This document shows positions 3,814 through 5,470 of a stretch of 5,470 bases of DNA, in pieces. The position numbers and the translations under genes were made by a program. Position 1 is the first letter of the stretch. Every line of letters begins with the position of its first letter. The notes under the pieces are model-generated. The model was not told the DNA's origin. It ran no database searches and was given only the letters and a program-made list of their open reading frames with translations. Source of the DNA: Smithella sp. D17 (GTDB lineage: Bacteria; Desulfobacterota; Syntrophia; Syntrophales; Smithellaceae); the NCBI GenBank assembly GCA_000753945.1, contig JQOA01000031.1, positions 1 to 5,470 of the forward strand, read 5' to 3'.

Positions 3814-5124
3814 ATGGAAAATCTGTTCAATGTGAAGAAATCCGACATTCTTCCGGAGTTTCAAGCCTTTCTTTTAGAGAAGAAATTGACGCCGGAAAAG
3901 AATGTCTTGTTTTATGCTTTATGGGTAAGTAAATATTTCTCCTATGCCCGTAAAAAGCAAATAAACTCAGATATATATCAGGAAAATGCTGTCATCGAGT
4001 TTATCGAATCCCTGAAATCAGATCCCAATATGTCCGACTGGCAAATTCGTCAGGCACAGGACTCAATCAGTCTCTATTATTTTCATTACCGCGGCTTCAA
4101 ACCTGGTAATTTATCAACGGTAAAATCTACTGACTTTACACCTGAACTGCTTAAGGAAACTCAGCGGCTGATCCGCCTGAAACATTATTCCTACAGCACG
4201 GAGAAAACTTACCTGCAATGGATCAAGCGATTTCTTGAGTACGTTAAACAAACCGGGGAAAAAGAAACATCGGCGGCGCTCGAATCGGCTGATTGTAAAA
4301 ATTTTCTCAGTCATTTGGCGTTAAAAGAAAACGTTTCCGCTTCAACTCAGAATCAAGCGTTCAATGCCATTCTTTTTCTTTTTCGGAATGTGCTTTGCAA
4401 AGATATCGGAGACCTCGCCGATACTGTCCGCGCAAAACGCGGGCAGAAGCTGCCGGTTGTCTTTTCTGTGGAAGAGGTCAAAAGATTATTGGACGGCCTG
4501 AATGCCAGGGATTTGCTGATCGCTGGGTTGCTCTATGGTTCAGGCCTGAGATTGATGGAACTCGCCCGCCTGAGAGTGAAGGATGTTGATATGGATTTGA
4601 ATACCTTAACCGTGCGCAGCGGCAAAGGCGATAAAGACAGAACTACCATTCTGCCGTCGACGATTAAGAATCAGTTAAAGAATCATTTAATCGAAGTTAA
4701 AAAACTGCATGAAAGTGATCTTTCCCGCGGACACGGTGAAGTTCATCTTCCTGATGCCCTGAACAGAAAATATCCCAACGCCGGTAAGGAATGGGCATGG
4801 CAGTATGTCTTCCCGGCCAACAATCTCTCTGTTGATCCGCGCAGTGGCAAAGTGCGCCGCCATCATGTCGGAGACTCCGCAATCCAGGAGATGATCAAGA
4901 AAGCAATCAAAAAAGCCGCTATCCCGAAACACGGGTCGGTGCATTCGTTACGTCATAGTTTTGCTACACATTTACTGATGAATGGCGTAAATATCCGTGA
5001 AGTTCAGGAGCTTCTCGGACATAAAAATGTCGAGACAACGATGATTTATACCCATGTGATGAGAGATATGGCGCACGCGCCGAAAAGCCCGCTGGATGCT
5101 CTGTTTTCCGGCAATAAGGCTTGA
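3814..5124 (+). CDS. intI: Integron integrase with extra N-terminal domain
   Basis: A tyrosine recombinase that joins cassettes at attI and attC. From ATG 3814 it has 436 residues, against about 320-340 for typical IntI. Residues about 110-431 align with standard IntI: a core-binding domain from LKETQRLIRLKHYSYSTEKT, then the catalytic domain with GSGLRLMEL (Arg246), GKGDKDR (Lys271), HSLRHSFATHLL (His377, Arg380), LLGH (His403) and MIYTHV (Tyr412). The IntI-specific insertion HLPDALNRKYPNAGKEWAWQ (about 311-330) separates it from XerC/D. Residues about 1-105 look like a second SAM-like core-binding domain (WVSKYFSYARKK against WIKRFLEYVKQ). A frame start at 3721 is possible, but the extra 31 residues overlap the TATAAT and inverted repeat and have a poor SD; 3814 has GGTGGG at good spacing. 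All catalytic residues are present. Confidence 0.93.
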   Translation: MENLFNVKKSDILPEFQAFLLEKKLTPEKNVLFYALWVSKYFSYARKKQINSDIYQENAVIEFIESLKSDPNMSDWQIRQAQDSISLYYFHYRGFKPGNLSTVKSTDFTPELLKETQRLIRLKHYSYSTEKTYLQWIKRFLEYVKQTGEKETSAALESADCKNFLSHLALKENVSASTQNQAFNAILFLFRNVLCKDIGDLADTVRAKRGQKLPVVFSVEEVKRLLDGLNARDLLIAGLLYGSGLRLMELARLRVKDVDMDLNTLTVRSGKGDKDRTTILPSTIKNQLKNHLIEVKKLHESDLSRGHGEVHLPDALNRKYPNAGKEWAWQYVFPANNLSVDPRSGKVRRHHVGDSAIQEMIKKAIKKAAIPKHGSVHSLRHSFATHLLMNGVNIREVQELLGHKNVETTMIYTHVMRDMAHAPKSPLDALFSGNKA

Positions 5125-5129
5125 AAGTC

Positions 5130-5146
5130 AAACCGGCTGGTTTTAA
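5130..5146 (+). terminator. Weak terminator-like hairpin after intI
   Basis: AAACC and GGTTT pair around GGCT just after the intI stop, with TTTT running through the arm. The stem is short and half AT, so termination is doubtful. Confidence 0.25.
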
Positions 5147-5157
5147 GTTTTAAGGAT

Positions 5158-5338
5158 AAAGGGGACAGATTTATTTATTGTTTTTAAATCCGTATATGTT
5201 ACTTATATCCCATGCCAAGATCATCCCGTATAATTATTGCCGATTGCCCGCATCATATAATTCAGCGGGGCCACAACAAGCAAACCATCTTTGCAGCAGA
5301 TCAAGATTACCAAAATAAAAAATAAATCTGTCCCCTTT
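5158..5338 (+). mobile_element. Internally deleted Y1 transposase element (MITE-like)
   Basis: A 181-bp unit bounded by perfect 19-bp inverted repeats, AAAGGGGACAGATTTATTT at 5158-5176 and its complement at 5320-5338. It contains the beginning of a RAYT-type transposase reading frame and no remainder. The right repeat supplies the stop codon. It sits 33 bp after intI. Confidence 0.8.
5212..5325 (+). pseudogene. RAYT/Y1 transposase N-terminal remnant
   Basis: ATG 5212 opens a 37-residue frame beginning MPRSSRIIIADCPHHIIQRG, followed by HNKQTIFAADQDYQNKK and a TAA inside the right terminal repeat. This matches the N-terminus of TnpA_REP/RAYT transposases of the IS200-like Y1 HUH superfamily (MPR...HHIIQRGHNKQ.IF...DY). 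Such proteins normally run to roughly 150-330 residues with an HUH motif and catalytic Tyr; both are missing here. The loss looks like one internal deletion joining the 5' part to the right terminal repeat, so the remnant could move only with a transposase supplied in trans. It is a different fragment from the C-terminal piece at 1-158, and I cannot tell whether both come from one family. Confidence 0.8.
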
Positions 5339-5470
5339 TCGTCTCAGTGGCGGCACCTATTTTGGCAATTGTCAATGGATTTGCTGCCTGGCAGAATCGC
5401 AAGCGCTCACGCGCATAAGAGGATGGAAAAACGACTAGTGTCATGTCAACGATACTCTGTCATTTCGAAG
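5339..5470. other. Unassigned 3' flank
   Basis: 132 bp with no recognisable gene. A short open stretch on the plus strand (5341-5418, AAPILAIVNGFAAWQNRKRS-like, ending TAA) has no convincing start or ribosome-binding site. It could be the tail of a gene cut by the neighbouring element, or chance. Confidence 0.4.

Noticed and set aside
4687..4944. Minus-strand frames within intI
   Set aside because: They are antisense shadows of the strongly supported integrase coding frame.
1..5470. CRISPR array
   Set aside because: The repeats are 219 bp and the spacing is hundreds of bases with genes between; there are no short regularly spaced repeats.

Overview
This window holds a nearly complete integron read right to left: an integron integrase gene (intI) on the + strand at 3814-5124, a putative attI at about 3652-3720, and a cassette array on the - strand from about 3658 down to about 205. 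The divergent arrangement, the IntI-specific insertion in the integrase, and paired recombination cores (GTT...AAC) between almost every gene support this. The host is probably a proteobacterium. Relics of REP-associated tyrosine (Y1) transposases lie at both ends, and the right-hand one carries 19-bp AAAGGGGACAGATTTATTT-type ends, which I associate with such elements in proteobacteria. A gammaproteobacterium is a guess. Base composition swings sharply between genes and repeats, as expected of captured cassettes.

Layout from attI outward (decreasing coordinates): ORF-less cassette C (3440-3657); an isochorismatase-like cysteine hydrolase cassette (2739-3439); a small two-helix membrane protein of unknown function (2275-2738); ORF-less cassette B (2057-2274, same sequence as C); a DUF2269-like membrane protein cassette (1463-2056); ORF-less cassette D (1334-1462); ORF-less cassette A (1116-1333, one base different from B and C); a three-gene cassette with a DUF1737-like protein and the HicB/HicA toxin-antitoxin pair (344-1115); and a decayed ORF-less cassette E (about 205-343). 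Left of this are a short tandem repeat and the C-terminal end of a Y1 transposase (1-158). Right of intI is a 181-bp internally deleted Y1 transposase element (5158-5338), then 132 bp with nothing recognisable.

Cassette boundaries were set by a self-consistency test. In a free circular cassette the R'' core at the end of the gene should be complementary to the R' core rebuilt from G plus the cassette's first bases. This holds for the hydrolase, small membrane protein and DUF1737-hicBA cassettes and for the ORF-less units A-D. For the DUF2269 cassette it fails by exactly one missing GTT.

The most unusual content is the set of five ORF-less cassettes. Each is almost entirely a recombination site with a long, branched predicted fold and a 29-32 bp GC-rich palindrome at its start. 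Three are near-identical 219-bp copies with an attC of about 203 bp, well beyond the usual size. No cassette promoter (Pc) could be identified with confidence. If one exists near intI, its transcript must cross the structured copy C before reaching the first gene. The HicBA pair plausibly stabilises the array, and the integrase has an unusual duplicated N-terminal core-binding domain.
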